Source of the DNA: Pseudaminobacter soli (ex Li et al. 2025)
GTDB lineage: Bacteria > Pseudomonadota > Alphaproteobacteria > Rhizobiales > Rhizobiaceae
Direction of reading: 5' to 3'
NCBI RefSeq assembly: GCF_003012705.1
Contig: NZ_PXYL01000007.1
Location: 272,580 to 336,579, forward strand
Length of the DNA stretch: 64,000 bases
A program made the translations under genes and the position numbers. Each line of letters opens with the position of its first letter. Position 1 is the first letter of the stretch. This document shows, piece by piece, positions 50,276 to 60,101 of the stretch. The notes beneath the pieces are model-generated. The model was given only the letters and a program-made list of their open reading frames with translations. It was not told where the DNA came from and made no database searches.

Positions 50276-50310
50276 GATTGTTTCATCCAGATAGCCGGTC
50301 GGCCATCTAA

Positions 50311-51687
50311 ATGCGCGTCATAATCTGCGGAGCGGGGCAGGTTGGTTTCGGTATTGCCGAACGCCTGGCTGCCGAAAAGAACGACGTGTCGGTGATCGAC
50401 ACGTCGCCCGAGCTCATTCACGCCATTCGCGATTCGCTCGACGTTCGCGGTTTTGTCGGTCACGGCTCTCATCCGGAGGTTCTGGAAGCCGCGGGCGCGC
50501 AGAATGCGGACATGATCATCGCCGTGACGCTTCACGACGAGGTCAACATCGTCGCCTGCGAGGTTGCGCACGCGCTGTTCAACGTGCCGACCAAGATCGC
50601 GCGCATCCGTGCCCAGTCCTATCTCAGGCCGCACTACCAGGATCTGTTCTCGCGCGAGCACATGCCCATCGACGTGATCATCTCGCCGGAGATGGAAGTC
50701 GGCGAAATGGTGCTGCGTCGCATCGCGCTGCCGGGCGCATCCGACGTCGTTCGCTTTGCCGACAACAAGATCGTCATGCTGGCGATCGAATGTCTGGAAG
50801 ATTGCCCAATCGTCCACACTCCGCTCGCGCAGCTTTCCGAGCTTTTTCCCGATCTGCCGTCCACGGTGGTGGGCATTACCCGCGGCGGAACGCTCTTCAT
50901 CCCCCATTCTGCGGACCAGCTCGAGCCCGGCGATCTTGCCCATGTCGTGACGGCCAAGGAGCAGGTTCACCGTACCTTGGGTCTTTTCGGCCATGAGGAG
51001 CAGGAAGCCACGCGCATCGTGTTCGCCGGTGGCGGCAACATCGGCCTCTATGTCGCCAAGACGATCGAGCAGCGCCAGAGCCGCACTAAGATCAAGATCA
51101 TCGAGTCTGTGCGCGAACGGGCTGTGACCATAGCCGACCAGTTGCGCCGCACCGTCGTGCTGAACGGTAGCGCACTGGATCAGAAGCTCCTGATGGAAGC
51201 GGATATCCAGGACGCGGACTTGATGGTCGCCCTGACCAACAACGACCAGGCGAACATCCTGTCAAGCGTCATGGCCAAGCGGCTGGGCTGCAAGGCAAAC
51301 CTGGTTCTGATCAACAATCCGGCCTATCAGGACCTGACCAAATCGCTCGACATCGACGCCTATGTGAATCCGAGCTCGGTCACGATCTCCCGCGTGTTGC
51401 AGCACGTTCGCCGCGGCCGCATCCGCGCCGTCCACAGCGTTCAGCGCGGCGCTGCAGAGATCATAGAAGCCGAGGCGCTGGAGACGTCGCCCTTGGTAGG
51501 CTCGAACCTGAGCGATCTGGATTTGCCGGATGGCATGAGGATCGGTGCCATCTATCGCGATGGCCAAGTGATCAAGCCGAATGGCCAATCGAGAATCAAA
51601 CCCAAGGACCGGGTCGTCATCTTCGCGCTGGCCCATGCCGTCCGGCATGTGGAGCAGATGTTCCGCGTCAGTCTCGAGTTTTTCTGA
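50311..51687 (+). CDS. trkA: Trk potassium uptake regulatory protein TrkA
   Basis: The peripheral cytoplasmic NAD(H)-binding subunit (458 aa) that gates the Trk potassium channel. It contains two tandem RCK units, each with a Rossmann fold: CGAGQVGFGIAERLA at the N-terminus and FAGGGNIGLYVAKTIE near residue 235, each followed by a TrkA-C domain (ends near 215 and 450). No TrkH channel gene is in the window. It follows ntrX after 35 nt, in the order conserved in rhizobia. Confidence 0.96.
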   Translation: MRVIICGAGQVGFGIAERLAAEKNDVSVIDTSPELIHAIRDSLDVRGFVGHGSHPEVLEAAGAQNADMIIAVTLHDEVNIVACEVAHALFNVPTKIARIRAQSYLRPHYQDLFSREHMPIDVIISPEMEVGEMVLRRIALPGASDVVRFADNKIVMLAIECLEDCPIVHTPLAQLSELFPDLPSTVVGITRGGTLFIPHSADQLEPGDLAHVVTAKEQVHRTLGLFGHEEQEATRIVFAGGGNIGLYVAKTIEQRQSRTKIKIIESVRERAVTIADQLRRTVVLNGSALDQKLLMEADIQDADLMVALTNNDQANILSSVMAKRLGCKANLVLINNPAYQDLTKSLDIDAYVNPSSVTISRVLQHVRRGRIRAVHSVQRGAAEIIEAEALETSPLVGSNLSDLDLPDGMRIGAIYRDGQVIKPNGQSRIKPKDRVVIFALAHAVRHVEQMFRVSLEFF

Positions 51688-51965
51688 AATGTGGTCGGCT
51701 GCACATATCGGACCTTGGATTCTTGCGCCGTTTCAACGATATGTACCGCATCGCGATGTGGCAGGTTCGGACTTTTGTCGCACCACGCCTTTTTGGCGTT
51801 GCGGAAGAAACGCTGGCCTGATAACCGCTTAAGTGGAACTGATTCAAATCAACTCGTTCTGCTTGCCTGGACTATGGTAAGCGATAGATTTGTTGGGCTG
51901 GCAAAGGTCGATAATTAGAGCGCGGCAGCTGACAAATCGACGGGGGTCGACGAAAGATAAGAAAA

Positions 51966-52214
51966 ATGGCGGAACGTACGCAAAATCTTCAGGACCTCTT
52001 CCTGAATTCGGTTCGTAAAAGCAAGAACCCACTGACGATCTTCCTTATCAACGGCGTTAAGCTGACTGGTGTAGTTACGTCGTTTGACAATTTCTGTGTT
52101 TTGTTGCGTCGCGACGGACATTCGCAACTCGTCTATAAGCACGCCATCTCCACCATCATGCCGAGCCAGCCGGTTCAGATGTTTGATGGCGAGGAAAACG
52201 GCCAGGGCGCCTGA
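51966..52214 (+). CDS. hfq: RNA chaperone Hfq
   Basis: Hfq (82 aa) forms a hexamer that pairs small RNAs with mRNAs. The Sm1 motif ([20 protein letters not shown], opening at residue 8) and Sm2 motif [11 protein letters not shown] are both complete, and the C-terminal tail is short, as usual for alphaproteobacteria. 278 nt separate it from trkA, probably with its own promoter; in that gap lie a 5-bp ACGCC/GGCGT hairpin around TTTTT (51785-51799) and GGAAC followed 15 nt later by CGTT (51835-51858), one base short of an EcfG spacer. hflX begins immediately after the stop. Confidence 0.97.
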   Translation: MAERTQNLQDLFLNSVRKSKNPLTIFLINGVKLTGVVTSFDNFCVLLRRDGHSQLVYKHAISTIMPSQPVQMFDGEENGQGA

Positions 52215-53606
52215 TTGGCTCAAGGCAAGAACGCAGGTAAGAACGGGGCGCGCGCTTCACGAACCAACGGTTCGGAGCGCTCATCTCAGGAAAAGCCGAC
52301 GACTGCGGTCGTCATCGTCCCCGTGCTGGCTCGTCAGCCACGCGGGGAAGATGATTCCAATCGCCCGCGCTTGACGCGGTCATCTGATGCCCGCTTGGAC
52401 GAGGCGGTAGGGCTTGCGAGCGCCATCGACCTCGACGCGGTCCACACTGCCATCGTGACGGTGAGTGACCCGCGGCCGGCGACGCTGCTCGGCACCGGCA
52501 AGGTCGATGAACTGGCCGAGATCGTCAAGGAAACCCATGCGGAGCTGGTGATCGTGGATCATCCGCTGACGCCGGTTCAGCAGCGCAACCTTGAAAAGGC
52601 GACCAACGCCAAGGTCCTGGATCGCACTGGCTTGATCCTGGAAATCTTTGGCCGGCGTGCGCGCACCAAGGAAGGCACGCTGCAGGTCGATCTTGCGCAT
52701 CTGAACTATCAGAAGGGCCGACTGGTCCGCAGCTGGACCCACCTGGAGCGCCAGCGCGGCGGTGCCGGTTTCCTCGGCGGCCCCGGCGAAACGCAGATCG
52801 AGGCCGACCGGCGCGCTCTTCAGGAAAAGATCATGCGCCTCAAGCGCGAGCTTGAGACCGTGCGGCGCACCCGCGATCTGCACAGGGCCAAGCGCAGGAA
52901 AGTGCCGTTTCCAGTCGTCGCCATCGTCGGCTACACCAATGCCGGCAAGTCGACGCTGTTCAACCGGCTGACCGGGGCAGGGGTGCTGGCGGAAGATATG
53001 CTGTTTGCGACGCTCGACCCGACCCTGCGCCGGGTGCGACTGCCGCATGGTACTCCGGTGATCTTGTCGGATACGGTGGGTTTCATCTCCGACCTGCCGA
53101 CGCATCTCATCGCCGCCTTCCGCGCGACGCTGGAAGAAGTGGTCGAGGCAGATCTCATCATCCACCTTCGCGATATTTCCGACCCGGATACCGCTGCCCA
53201 GGCGGAGGACGTGGAACGAATCCTTGGCGATCTCGGCGTCGATGCCTCGGATGACATGCGCATCGTCGAAGTCTGGAACAAGATCGACCGGCTGGACGAG
53301 GGAAATCGCGAGCGGCTTCTAGCCGAAAGCGCGAGCGGCAAGCCCGCACCACCGATCGCAATCTCCGCGATCACCGGCGAAGGCATCGATGCGCTGACGG
53401 CGCTGATCGAAGAGCGGGTTTCGGGCGAGCTGAAACCGGTAACGGTCACGCTAGCCCCTGACCAGTTGGGCCAGGTGGATTGGCTCTACCGCAATGGCGA
53501 CGTTACTGAGCGGGTAGACAATGAAGACGGCAGCGTGACCATCGCGCTTCTGGCGACGGAGTCGGCGCGCGAAGAAATCGAATCCAGGCTGCAGCGCAAG
53601 AGATAG
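52215..53606 (+). CDS. hflX: GTPase HflX
   Basis: A 463-aa ribosome-associated GTPase that splits or rescues stalled ribosomes, especially under stress. The N-terminal HflX domain (about 60-215) includes [12 protein letters not shown] and [13 protein letters not shown]. The G domain has G1 [13 protein letters not shown]3 [10 protein letters not shown] and G4 NKID. The only start compatible with the reading frame is TTG 52215, directly adjacent to the hfq TGA, so translation is probably coupled. A 40-residue basic, Ser-rich N-terminal extension precedes the conserved part. The terminator hairpin lies at 53603-53621. Confidence 0.95.
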   Translation: MAQGKNAGKNGARASRTNGSERSSQEKPTTAVVIVPVLARQPRGEDDSNRPRLTRSSDARLDEAVGLASAIDLDAVHTAIVTVSDPRPATLLGTGKVDELAEIVKETHAELVIVDHPLTPVQQRNLEKATNAKVLDRTGLILEIFGRRARTKEGTLQVDLAHLNYQKGRLVRSWTHLERQRGGAGFLGGPGETQIEADRRALQEKIMRLKRELETVRRTRDLHRAKRRKVPFPVVAIVGYTNAGKSTLFNRLTGAGVLAEDMLFATLDPTLRRVRLPHGTPVILSDTVGFISDLPTHLIAAFRATLEEVVEADLIIHLRDISDPDTAAQAEDVERILGDLGVDASDDMRIVEVWNKIDRLDEGNRERLLAESASGKPAPPIAISAITGEGIDALTALIEERVSGELKPVTVTLAPDQLGQVDWLYRNGDVTERVDNEDGSVTIALLATESAREEIESRLQRKR

Positions 53607-53621
53607 GGCTAAGAGCCCTAT
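53603..53621. terminator. Terminator between convergent hflX and mazG
   Basis: Perfect 8-bp stem ATAGGGCT/AGCCCTAT with AAG loop, followed on the plus strand by TTCGCTTTCTTT. It overlaps the stop regions of both genes. Confidence 0.7.
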
Positions 53622-54442
53622 TTCGCTTTCTTTGCCTGCTGCCAGAGCGCTTCCATTTCATCAAGGCTTGCTTCGTCGAGGCTGCGTCCTGCGACCTCCA
53701 GTTCGCGCTCCACGTGATGAAAACGCTTGCGGAACTTGTCGTTGGTGCCGCTCAGCGCGGCTTCTGAATCGATGTGCAGGTGCCGGCCGAAATTGACCAG
53801 CGCAAACAGCACATCGCCGAATTCGTCCTGAATGGCGGCCTTGTCGGCCTTGCCCATGGCTTCGCGCAACTCGCCGATCTCTTCCTCGATCTTGTCGAGG
53901 ATGGGTGCGGCCTCTTTCCAGTCGAATCCGACCCGGGCAGCCTTTTCCTGCAGCTTCAGCGCTCTGGTCAGGGCAGGGAAGGCAACGGGAATGCCGTCAA
54001 GGAAGCCCTTGCCGTGATCTTCGGGGTCAAGCCCCCGCGCAAGACGAGTGGCCCGCTTCTCGGCCTTCTCTACGGACTTGATCTGCTCCCACATTCCCTT
54101 GGCCATGCCGGCGCTACGAGCCTCTTCATCGCCAAATACGTGCGGGTGGCGCCTGATCATCTTCGTGGTGACGGCCTCGACAACGTCGCCGAAGTCGAAC
54201 TCGCCGATCTCTTGTGCCATCTGCGCGTGATAGACGACCTGTAGCAGGAGGTCGCCCAGTTCCAGGCGCAAGTCGTCGAAATCGCCGCGCGCAATTGCGT
54301 CCGAAACCTCATAGGCTTCCTCGATCGTGTAGGGCGCGATGGTCTCGAAATTCTGCTCGATGTCCCACGGGCAGCCAGTGTTAGGCGCACGGAGAGCCGC
54401 CATGATTTCGATGAGACGCGAGATGTCCTTGGAAGGTTTCAT
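53618..54442 (-). CDS. mazG: Nucleoside triphosphate pyrophosphohydrolase MazG
   Basis: MazG (274 aa) hydrolyses (d)NTPs to NMP and pyrophosphate and can moderate (p)ppGpp levels. Two MazG repeats are visible: the first with CPWDIEQNF, EEAYEVSDAI and the metal-binding LELGDLLLQVVYHAQMA, the second with KIEEEIGELREAM and EFGDVLFALVNFGRH. ATG 54442 is chosen from the family start MKPSKDISRLIEIMAALR; a frame extends 23 codons upstream. It lies downstream of the LacI gene on the same strand, 94 nt away. Confidence 0.94.
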   Translation of the reverse strand: MKPSKDISRLIEIMAALRAPNTGCPWDIEQNFETIAPYTIEEAYEVSDAIARGDFDDLRLELGDLLLQVVYHAQMAQEIGEFDFGDVVEAVTTKMIRRHPHVFGDEEARSAGMAKGMWEQIKSVEKAEKRATRLARGLDPEDHGKGFLDGIPVAFPALTRALKLQEKAARVGFDWKEAAPILDKIEEEIGELREAMGKADKAAIQDEFGDVLFALVNFGRHLHIDSEAALSGTNDKFRKRFHHVERELEVAGRSLDEASLDEMEALWQQAKKAK

Positions 54443-54536
54443 AGCCTGGCCCGAGATATTGAGGCGAACCGTCGACGGACGGGCAGGGAACGGCCGCGCC
54501 GAAATCGTCAACGACCAGGGCGTTAAAGCCGATTGC

Positions 54537-55586
54537 TCAGCTTACCGCAATGAAATTGAGCTTGGGTGACTGCAATATCTGAAGGTCGGCGGTGTCCGCC
54601 CCGCCCAATGCGGCAAGCAGGATCCGCCCCATCTGGAGCCCGGCGTCGGTGATATCCTCATAGATCGTGTCGACCTGCGGCCGGACGAGGTCGAAGAGCC
54701 CGGATGTCTGCTTGGCGACGATGCCGACATCGGCGCCGGGCTTGAGGCCGCGGTCGCTGAGCGCAGCCATCACCGCAAGCGCTGAAACTTCACCGCCGCA
54801 GACATAACCGTCGGGCGGGTCGGCCAGCGCCATGCGAGCGAATACACTTGCTCGGATGGCGCCGGCGGAACTGTCGAGGTCCACGTCGTCGATGACCTCG
54901 AACGCCACCCCGCTTTCGCGCACGGCGGTCATGAAGCCATACTGGATGTGCTGGAAAAAGGTGAAACGACGCGGCGGCAGAATGATCGCCAGACGCTTGC
55001 GGCCATTGGCGATCAGGCGCCTTGTGGCCTCATACGCAAAGCTGAAATTGTCGAAATCGACGTATGGATGCGACGTGCCAAGTTCGGTGCGGCCGTGGCA
55101 GACGAATGGAAAATCGTGCTCGAGCAGCAATTTGACCCGCTCGTCGAACGGTTCCGTGCGCGAGAAGACGACCCCGTCCGCCATTCGATTGCGGATGATG
55201 CGACGCACCGGGTCGATGCTCGGCACATTGGCGAAATGCGGTGTGACCACGAGATGATACGGCGTGTCGCGAAGCGCTTCGGTCAGTCCTCGAATCAGGG
55301 ACGTGCTGAAGCCGAGGATTTCCTCGTGAGGATCGAGCACGAGCGTGATCACGTTGGTGCGGCCAGTGCGGAGCCGTTGCGCCGCGCGATCGGGCAGGTA
55401 GCCGATTTCCTCGGCGACTTGCTGTACCCTCTGCCGGGTTTCCAGCGCGATCTGCGGTGCGCCGCCGAGTGCCCGCGAAACCGTTGTCACGGCCAGGCCG
55501 GTGAGCTCGGCGATGGTCCGCAGCGTGGGTTTTACCGCCGAGGCCTCTCCGTTCTCCCGTTTTCCGCCTCTGTCGGAACCGTCCAT
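54537..55586 (-). CDS. LacI-family transcriptional regulator of the sugar ABC operon
   Basis: A 349-aa LacI/GalR regulator. The helix-turn-helix is TLRTIAELTGLAVTTVSRAL, with hinge helix DRAAQRLRTGRT, followed by a periplasmic-binding-protein-like sensor domain (about 80-345). It has a 17-residue polar N-terminal extension ahead of the usual start. ATG 55586 is preceded by AAGAGG at good spacing. It is divergent from a sugar ABC operon, and two near-identical palindromes ATTTATA(A/T)CGTTATAAAT lie between them, so it should repress both promoters until an inducing sugar appears. Confidence 0.92.
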   Translation of the reverse strand: MDGSDRGGKRENGEASAVKPTLRTIAELTGLAVTTVSRALGGAPQIALETRQRVQQVAEEIGYLPDRAAQRLRTGRTNVITLVLDPHEEILGFSTSLIRGLTEALRDTPYHLVVTPHFANVPSIDPVRRIIRNRMADGVVFSRTEPFDERVKLLLEHDFPFVCHGRTELGTSHPYVDFDNFSFAYEATRRLIANGRKRLAIILPPRRFTFFQHIQYGFMTAVRESGVAFEVIDDVDLDSSAGAIRASVFARMALADPPDGYVCGGEVSALAVMAALSDRGLKPGADVGIVAKQTSGLFDLVRPQVDTIYEDITDAGLQMGRILLAALGGADTADLQILQSPKLNFIAVS

Positions 55587-55625
55587 CGGCCGTGCCTCTT
55601 GTACCCGCAGCGCATCCGTCGGTGC

Positions 55626-55643
55626 ATTTATAACGTTATAAAT
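55626..55643. promoter_or_regulatory. LacI-type operator 1 (proximal to the regulator)
   Basis: A perfect 18-bp palindrome, ATTTATAACGTTATAAAT, with the central CpG typical of LacI/GalR operators. It lies 40 nt upstream of the lacI-family start, a position suited to autorepression. Confidence 0.8.
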
Positions 55644-55763
55644 TGGATCATGTCGCCTGGAAAGGCAGCCGATTTCCACACCTTATGTCCATTTAGGTCA
55701 TGTAATTCAAGGGACTGCCGATAAGGCGCGGCCATTGTCGCCTCGCAGCTTGACACAAGTCCG

Positions 55764-55781
55764 ATTTATATCGTTATAAAT
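55764..55781. promoter_or_regulatory. LacI-type operator 2 (proximal to the ABC operon)
   Basis: ATTTATATCGTTATAAAT: the same operator with one central mismatch, 45 nt upstream of the binding-protein gene and 138 bp (centre to centre) from operator 1. The near-integral number of helical turns (about 13) would allow looping. Confidence 0.8.
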
Positions 55782-55825
55782 TCACAGCTGGCGATATTGC
55801 CGCCAAGCAACCTGGGAGGGATTCA

Positions 55826-57079
55826 ATGTCATTGCGTACGATCACGAAGCTTGCCGTCGGTGCGGCGCTCATCGCCCTGACTTCGGGCGCGGCCAAGGCT
55901 GGCGATAACGTCGAAGTTCTGCACTGGTGGACGTCGGGCGGCGAAGCCTCGGCGCTGGACGTGCTGAAGAAGGATCTGGAATCGAAGGGCGTCACCTGGT
56001 CCGACATGCCGGTTGCCGGCGGCGGCGGCGAAGCGGCGATGACCGCACTGCGCGCCCGCGTCACCGCAGGCAACCCGCCGACAGCCGTGCAGGCACTTGG
56101 CTTCGACATCACCGACTGGGCCAAGCAGGGCGTGGTGGGTGACCTCAGCGAAGTCGCCAATGCGGAAGGCTGGGACAAGGTGATCCCGACCGCGCTGCAG
56201 AACTTCTCGAAATATGACGGCAAGTGGATTGCCGCACCGGTGAACGTCCACTCCACCAACTGGGTGTGGATCAGCAAGAAGGCGCTCGACGCCGCCGGCG
56301 GCAAGGAGCCCCAGAACTGGGACGAATTCGTCGCCATGCTGGACAAGATGAAGGCAAACGGCATCACGCCGCTCGCCCATGGCGGTCAGCCCTGGCAAGA
56401 TGCGACCCTGTTTGACGCGGTCGTGCTGTCGCTGGGCACGGACTTCTACAAGGCTTCGATGATCGACCTCGATCCAGCTGCGCTGAGCGGCGACAAGATG
56501 AAGGAAGCCTTCACTCGCATGGCGAAGCTTCGTTCCTATGTGGACGATAACTTCTCCGGCCGCGACTGGAACCTGGCCTCGGCCATGGTCATCGAAGGCA
56601 AGGCCGGCGCGCAGATGATGGGCGACTGGGCCAAGGGCGAGTTCCTCAAGGCCGGCCAGAAGCCGGGCGCCGACTTCGTCTGCATCCGCTTCCCGGGCAC
56701 GCAGGGCGCAGTCACCTTCAACTCTGACCAGTTCATGATGTTCAAGGTGGGCGAGGACAAGCAGAAGGCGCAGCTGATGATGGCTTCGGCCATCGAGGAC
56801 CCGAAGTTCCAGTCGGCCTTCAACGTGGTCAAGGGTTCGGTTCCGGCCCGCACCGACGTGCCGAACACCGCCTTCGACGACTGCGGCAAGAAGGGCATGG
56901 CCGACCTGGCCGAAGCCAACGAGAAGGGCACGCTGTTCGGCTCCATGGCTCACGGCCATGCCGTGCCGGCGTCGATCAAGAACGCCATGTATGACGTGAT
57001 CACGCGTCACTTCAACGGCGACCTGTCGACCGACGAGGCGCCCGCCGAACTCGCCGCTGCCGTCGCTGCTGCAAAGTAA
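55826..57079 (+). CDS. Sugar ABC transporter, periplasmic binding protein (glucose/mannose type)
   Basis: A 417-aa extracellular solute-binding protein of cluster CUT1. Residues 1-25 form a signal peptide ending AKA; the mature protein begins [20 protein letters not shown], which strongly resembles the glucose-binding GtsA/GltB group. Further landmarks are [15 protein letters not shown] and GDWAKGEF. It delivers an aldose to the two permeases encoded next. The operon also encodes an aldose epimerase and a lyxose/mannose-type isomerase, so glucose, mannose or lyxose are candidate ligands. A GGGAGG site precedes the ATG, with a LacI operator 45 nt upstream. Confidence 0.92.
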   Translation: MSLRTITKLAVGAALIALTSGAAKAGDNVEVLHWWTSGGEASALDVLKKDLESKGVTWSDMPVAGGGGEAAMTALRARVTAGNPPTAVQALGFDITDWAKQGVVGDLSEVANAEGWDKVIPTALQNFSKYDGKWIAAPVNVHSTNWVWISKKALDAAGGKEPQNWDEFVAMLDKMKANGITPLAHGGQPWQDATLFDAVVLSLGTDFYKASMIDLDPAALSGDKMKEAFTRMAKLRSYVDDNFSGRDWNLASAMVIEGKAGAQMMGDWAKGEFLKAGQKPGADFVCIRFPGTQGAVTFNSDQFMMFKVGEDKQKAQLMMASAIEDPKFQSAFNVVKGSVPARTDVPNTAFDDCGKKGMADLAEANEKGTLFGSMAHGHAVPASIKNAMYDVITRHFNGDLSTDEAPAELAAAVAAAK

Positions 57080-57092
57080 CGATATGAGCCTG

Positions 57093-57119
57093 CCGGCGGT
57101 GCGCATCCGCGCCCGCCGG
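57093..57119 (+). promoter_or_regulatory. Intercistronic stem-loop after the binding-protein gene
   Basis: CCGGCGG(T)GCGC pairs with GCGCCCGCCGG with one bulge and a 4-nt loop (11 bp), 13 nt after the stop. Such structures after binding-protein genes usually protect the upstream mRNA so that more binding protein than permease is made. Confidence 0.55.
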
Positions 57120-57212
57120 TAACCTCAGAGGCTTTGCGAAAATTCGCCTGGATGCCTCTGTTTTTCCAACGCAAATGCGTGATCGCATCACGCCGTTTGC
57201 GGGGTAGCGGAC

Positions 57213-58094
57213 ATGCCGACACGCAATCAGTTGCAGTCGATCGTACCCAAGCTGGTGCTAGCCCCCAGCTTCGCGATGATCCTGCTCTTCGTTTATGCCT
57301 TCATCCTCTACACCGGCTATCTGTCGTTGACGGATTCGAAGATGCTGCCGTCCTACGGGCTGGTGGGCTTCGAAAACTACTCCAAGCTTTGGCAGCTTCC
57401 GCACTGGTGGCGTGCGCTGACCAATCTGGCCATCTTCGGCACGCTTTACATCGTCGTGTGCTCGGTGCTCGGGCTGTTCGTGGCCATCCTGCTCGATCAG
57501 AAGATCCGCGCCGAAGGCTTCCTGCGCCCGATTTATCTCTATCCGATGGCGCTGTCCTTCATCGTCACCGGCACCGCCTGGAAATGGTTCCTCGACCCCG
57601 GAATCGGGCTAGAGCACACCATGCACCTCTGGGGCTGGGAGAGCTTTTCCTTCACCTGGATCAAGGATAGGAACCTGGCGATCTACACCGTGGTCATGGC
57701 TGCCGTCTGGCAATCGTCCGGCTTCGTCATGGCGATGTTTTTGGCCGGCCTGCGCGGCGTCGACAATGAGATCATCAAGGCCGCCCAGATCGACGGCGCC
57801 TCGACCATGACCATCTACCGACGCATCATCATCCCGCTGATGCGGCCGGTGTTCCTGTCGGCCTTTGTGGTGCTGGCCCACCTTGCCATCAAGTCCTACG
57901 ACCTTGTCGTAGCGCTGACCGGCGGCGGGCCGGGGCAGGCGACCGAACTGCCTGCGACCTTCATGTATTCCTACACCTTTACGCGCAACCAGATGGGCAT
58001 CGGCGCCTCGTCGGCAATGATCATGCTGATCATGATCTTCTCCATCATCATCCCGTATCTCTATACGGAACTGCGGGGAGGGCCGCGCCAATGA
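57213..58094 (+). CDS. Sugar ABC transporter permease (MalF-type)
   Basis: A 293-aa inner-membrane permease with six predicted helices. The EAA loop that contacts the ATPase is in EIIKAAQIDGASTMTIYRRI with IIPLMRP following. The N-terminus has the MalF-like first helix LVLAPSFAMILLFVYAF. It forms a heterodimer with the product of the next gene, which it overlaps by 4 nt. The 133-nt gap upstream contains a stem-loop and no other gene. Confidence 0.93.
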   Translation: MPTRNQLQSIVPKLVLAPSFAMILLFVYAFILYTGYLSLTDSKMLPSYGLVGFENYSKLWQLPHWWRALTNLAIFGTLYIVVCSVLGLFVAILLDQKIRAEGFLRPIYLYPMALSFIVTGTAWKWFLDPGIGLEHTMHLWGWESFSFTWIKDRNLAIYTVVMAAVWQSSGFVMAMFLAGLRGVDNEIIKAAQIDGASTMTIYRRIIIPLMRPVFLSAFVVLAHLAIKSYDLVVALTGGGPGQATELPATFMYSYTFTRNQMGIGASSAMIMLIMIFSIIIPYLYTELRGGPRQ

Positions 58095-58972
58095 GCATGC
58101 CGTCGGCCGACAACGCAACACAGGTCAACAAGCTCGCACGCGGGCTGATCTACATCGTGCTCATCCTGTTTGCGATCTACTACCTGCTGCCGCTCTACGT
58201 GATGATCGTGAACTCGGTAAAGCCGCTCTCCGAGATCCGGGAGGGCAATATGCTGGCCCTGCCGCGGGAGTTCACGCTCGATCCGTGGTACACCGCCTGG
58301 TCGACGGCGCAGATCGGGGTGCAGGCAACCGGCCTGAAACCCTATTTCATCAACTCGATCCTGATGGCTGTGCCCGCCGTCGCAATCTCAACGCTGCTGG
58401 GCGCTCTGAACGGTTTTGTCCTGACCAAATGGCGCTTTCGCGGGGACAATCTGGTGTTCGGGCTGATGCTTCTGGCCTGCTTCATCCCGTTCCAGATCGC
58501 GCTCATTCCCGCCGCGCGCATCCTCGGCATGCTCGGCCTTGCCGGCACGACGCGCGGGCTGGTGCTGGTCCACGTGGCCTACGGCCTCGGCTTCACGACC
58601 CTGTTCTTCCGCAACTACTACGCCGCGTTCCCGACGGAACTGGTGAAGGCCGCCCAGATCGACGGCGCTAGTTTCTTCCAGATATTCCGGCGCATCCTGC
58701 TGCCGTCGTCAGCACCGATCATCGTGGTGACGGTCATCTGGCAGTTCACCAACATCTGGAACGACTTTCTGTTCGGCGCGTCGTTCGGCGATTTCAAGTC
58801 GCAGCCGATGACTGTGGCGCTGAACAACCTCGTGTCTTCTTCGAGCGGCGTGAAGGAATACAACGTCCATTTTGCCGGCGCGATCCTGGCGGCGCTGCCC
58901 ACGCTGTTCGTCTACATAGTGTCGGGCCGATATTTCGTGCGTGGCCTCATGGCCGGCGCGGTGAAAGGTTAG
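58091..58972 (+). CDS. Sugar ABC transporter permease (MalG-type)
   Basis: The second permease, also 293 aa. It has a MalG-like arrangement of six helices, with the EAA motif ELVKAAQIDGASFFQIFRRI then LLPSSAP. The C-terminal end is VSGRYFVRGLMAGAVKG, the conserved permease tail. It overlaps the first permease by 4 nt and is followed by the ATPase gene after 3 nt, so a single translationally coupled unit is clear. Confidence 0.93.
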   Translation: MSMPSADNATQVNKLARGLIYIVLILFAIYYLLPLYVMIVNSVKPLSEIREGNMLALPREFTLDPWYTAWSTAQIGVQATGLKPYFINSILMAVPAVAISTLLGALNGFVLTKWRFRGDNLVFGLMLLACFIPFQIALIPAARILGMLGLAGTTRGLVLVHVAYGLGFTTLFFRNYYAAFPTELVKAAQIDGASFFQIFRRILLPSSAPIIVVTVIWQFTNIWNDFLFGASFGDFKSQPMTVALNNLVSSSSGVKEYNVHFAGAILAALPTLFVYIVSGRYFVRGLMAGAVKG

Positions 58973-58975
58973 AGC

Positions 58976-60091
58976 ATGTCCTTCCTGCAAATCCGCAATC
59001 TCGAAAAGACTTTTGGCAATGTGAAGGTGCTGAAAGGCATCGATCTCGAGGTGGAGGAGGGCGGTTTCCTGGTCCTCGTCGGGCCCTCCGGCTGCGGCAA
59101 GTCGACCCTGCTCAACTCCATCGCCGGACTGGAGGCCATCACCGGCGGCTCGATCAGCATCGGCGGCAAGGCGATCGACGGGCTGCATCCTTCGCAGCGC
59201 GACATCGCCATGGTGTTCCAGTCCTACGCGCTCTACCCGAACATGACTGTCGCCGGAAACATCGGCTTCGGCATGGAAATCCGCGGCGTGGCGAAGCCCG
59301 AGCGGGACAAGGCCATCGCCACCGTGGCCGAGATGCTGCAGATCGGCCACCTGCTCGACCGCAAGCCGAGCCAGCTTTCCGGTGGTCAGCGTCAGCGTGT
59401 CGCCATTGGCCGCGCTCTTGTGCGCAAGCCGCAGGTTTTCCTGTTCGACGAGCCGCTCTCCAACCTCGACGCCAAGCTGCGCGTCGACATGCGCACCGAA
59501 ATCAAGCGGCTGCACCACCGCATGGGCACAACCATCGTCTACGTCACGCACGACCAGATCGAAGCGATGACGCTCGCCACGAAGATTGCCGTGCTGAAGG
59601 ACGGGGTGCTGCAGCAATCCGGCACGCCGGCCGAAATCTACAACAATCCAGCCAATCTCTTCGTCGCTGACTTTATGGGCTCGCCGGCCATGAACCTCAT
59701 CCCGGTGACGATCAAGCGGAACGGGTCGGGCGTTTCGATCTCGACACCCCGCGAGGAACAGGACCCGCTCGTTCTCGGTGTGCCCAATGCACCGGCGGGC
59801 TTGTCGGCGCATGACGGCAAGGAAGTCATCTTCGGCATTCGGCCCGAAGCGTTGACGGACCGCGACGGCGCCGACCGCAATGCAGCGAATGTCGCCGAGA
59901 GCGAATGCCTGATCGAGGTGGTGGAGCCGGCCGGCTCCGACACATTCGCCGTCACGCGGCTGGGCCGCAAGCATGTCACGGCACGCCTGCGCGCCGACGC
60001 CAATGTCGCCGCCGGCAAGAAGACAAAGCTCGCCTTCAATCTCGACAAGGCGGTGTTCTTCGACCCCGCGAGCGGGCTGCGGATCGTCTGA
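58976..60091 (+). CDS. Sugar ABC transporter ATP-binding protein (UgpC/MsmK type)
   Basis: A 371-aa ABC ATPase. Walker A is GPSGCGKSTLL, the Q-loop is in AMVFQSYALYPNM, the signature is LSGGQRQRVAIGRAL, Walker B is VFLFDEPLSNLDAKL and the switch His is in VYVTHDQIEAM. The extra C-terminal part (about 235-371) is the TOBE/OB regulatory domain of the MalK/UgpC group. It powers import of the sugar by the two permeases. The aldose epimerase gene begins 10 nt downstream. Confidence 0.94.
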   Translation: MSFLQIRNLEKTFGNVKVLKGIDLEVEEGGFLVLVGPSGCGKSTLLNSIAGLEAITGGSISIGGKAIDGLHPSQRDIAMVFQSYALYPNMTVAGNIGFGMEIRGVAKPERDKAIATVAEMLQIGHLLDRKPSQLSGGQRQRVAIGRALVRKPQVFLFDEPLSNLDAKLRVDMRTEIKRLHHRMGTTIVYVTHDQIEAMTLATKIAVLKDGVLQQSGTPAEIYNNPANLFVADFMGSPAMNLIPVTIKRNGSGVSISTPREEQDPLVLGVPNAPAGLSAHDGKEVIFGIRPEALTDRDGADRNAANVAESECLIEVVEPAGSDTFAVTRLGRKHVTARLRADANVAAGKKTKLAFNLDKAVFFDPASGLRIV

Positions 60092-60101
60092 GGATCGGAA
60101 A

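Noticed and set aside
51835..51858. EcfG-like promoter before hfq
   Set aside because: GGAAC is followed by CGTT after 15 nt, one base short of the 16/17-nt spacer seen in the two accepted promoters.
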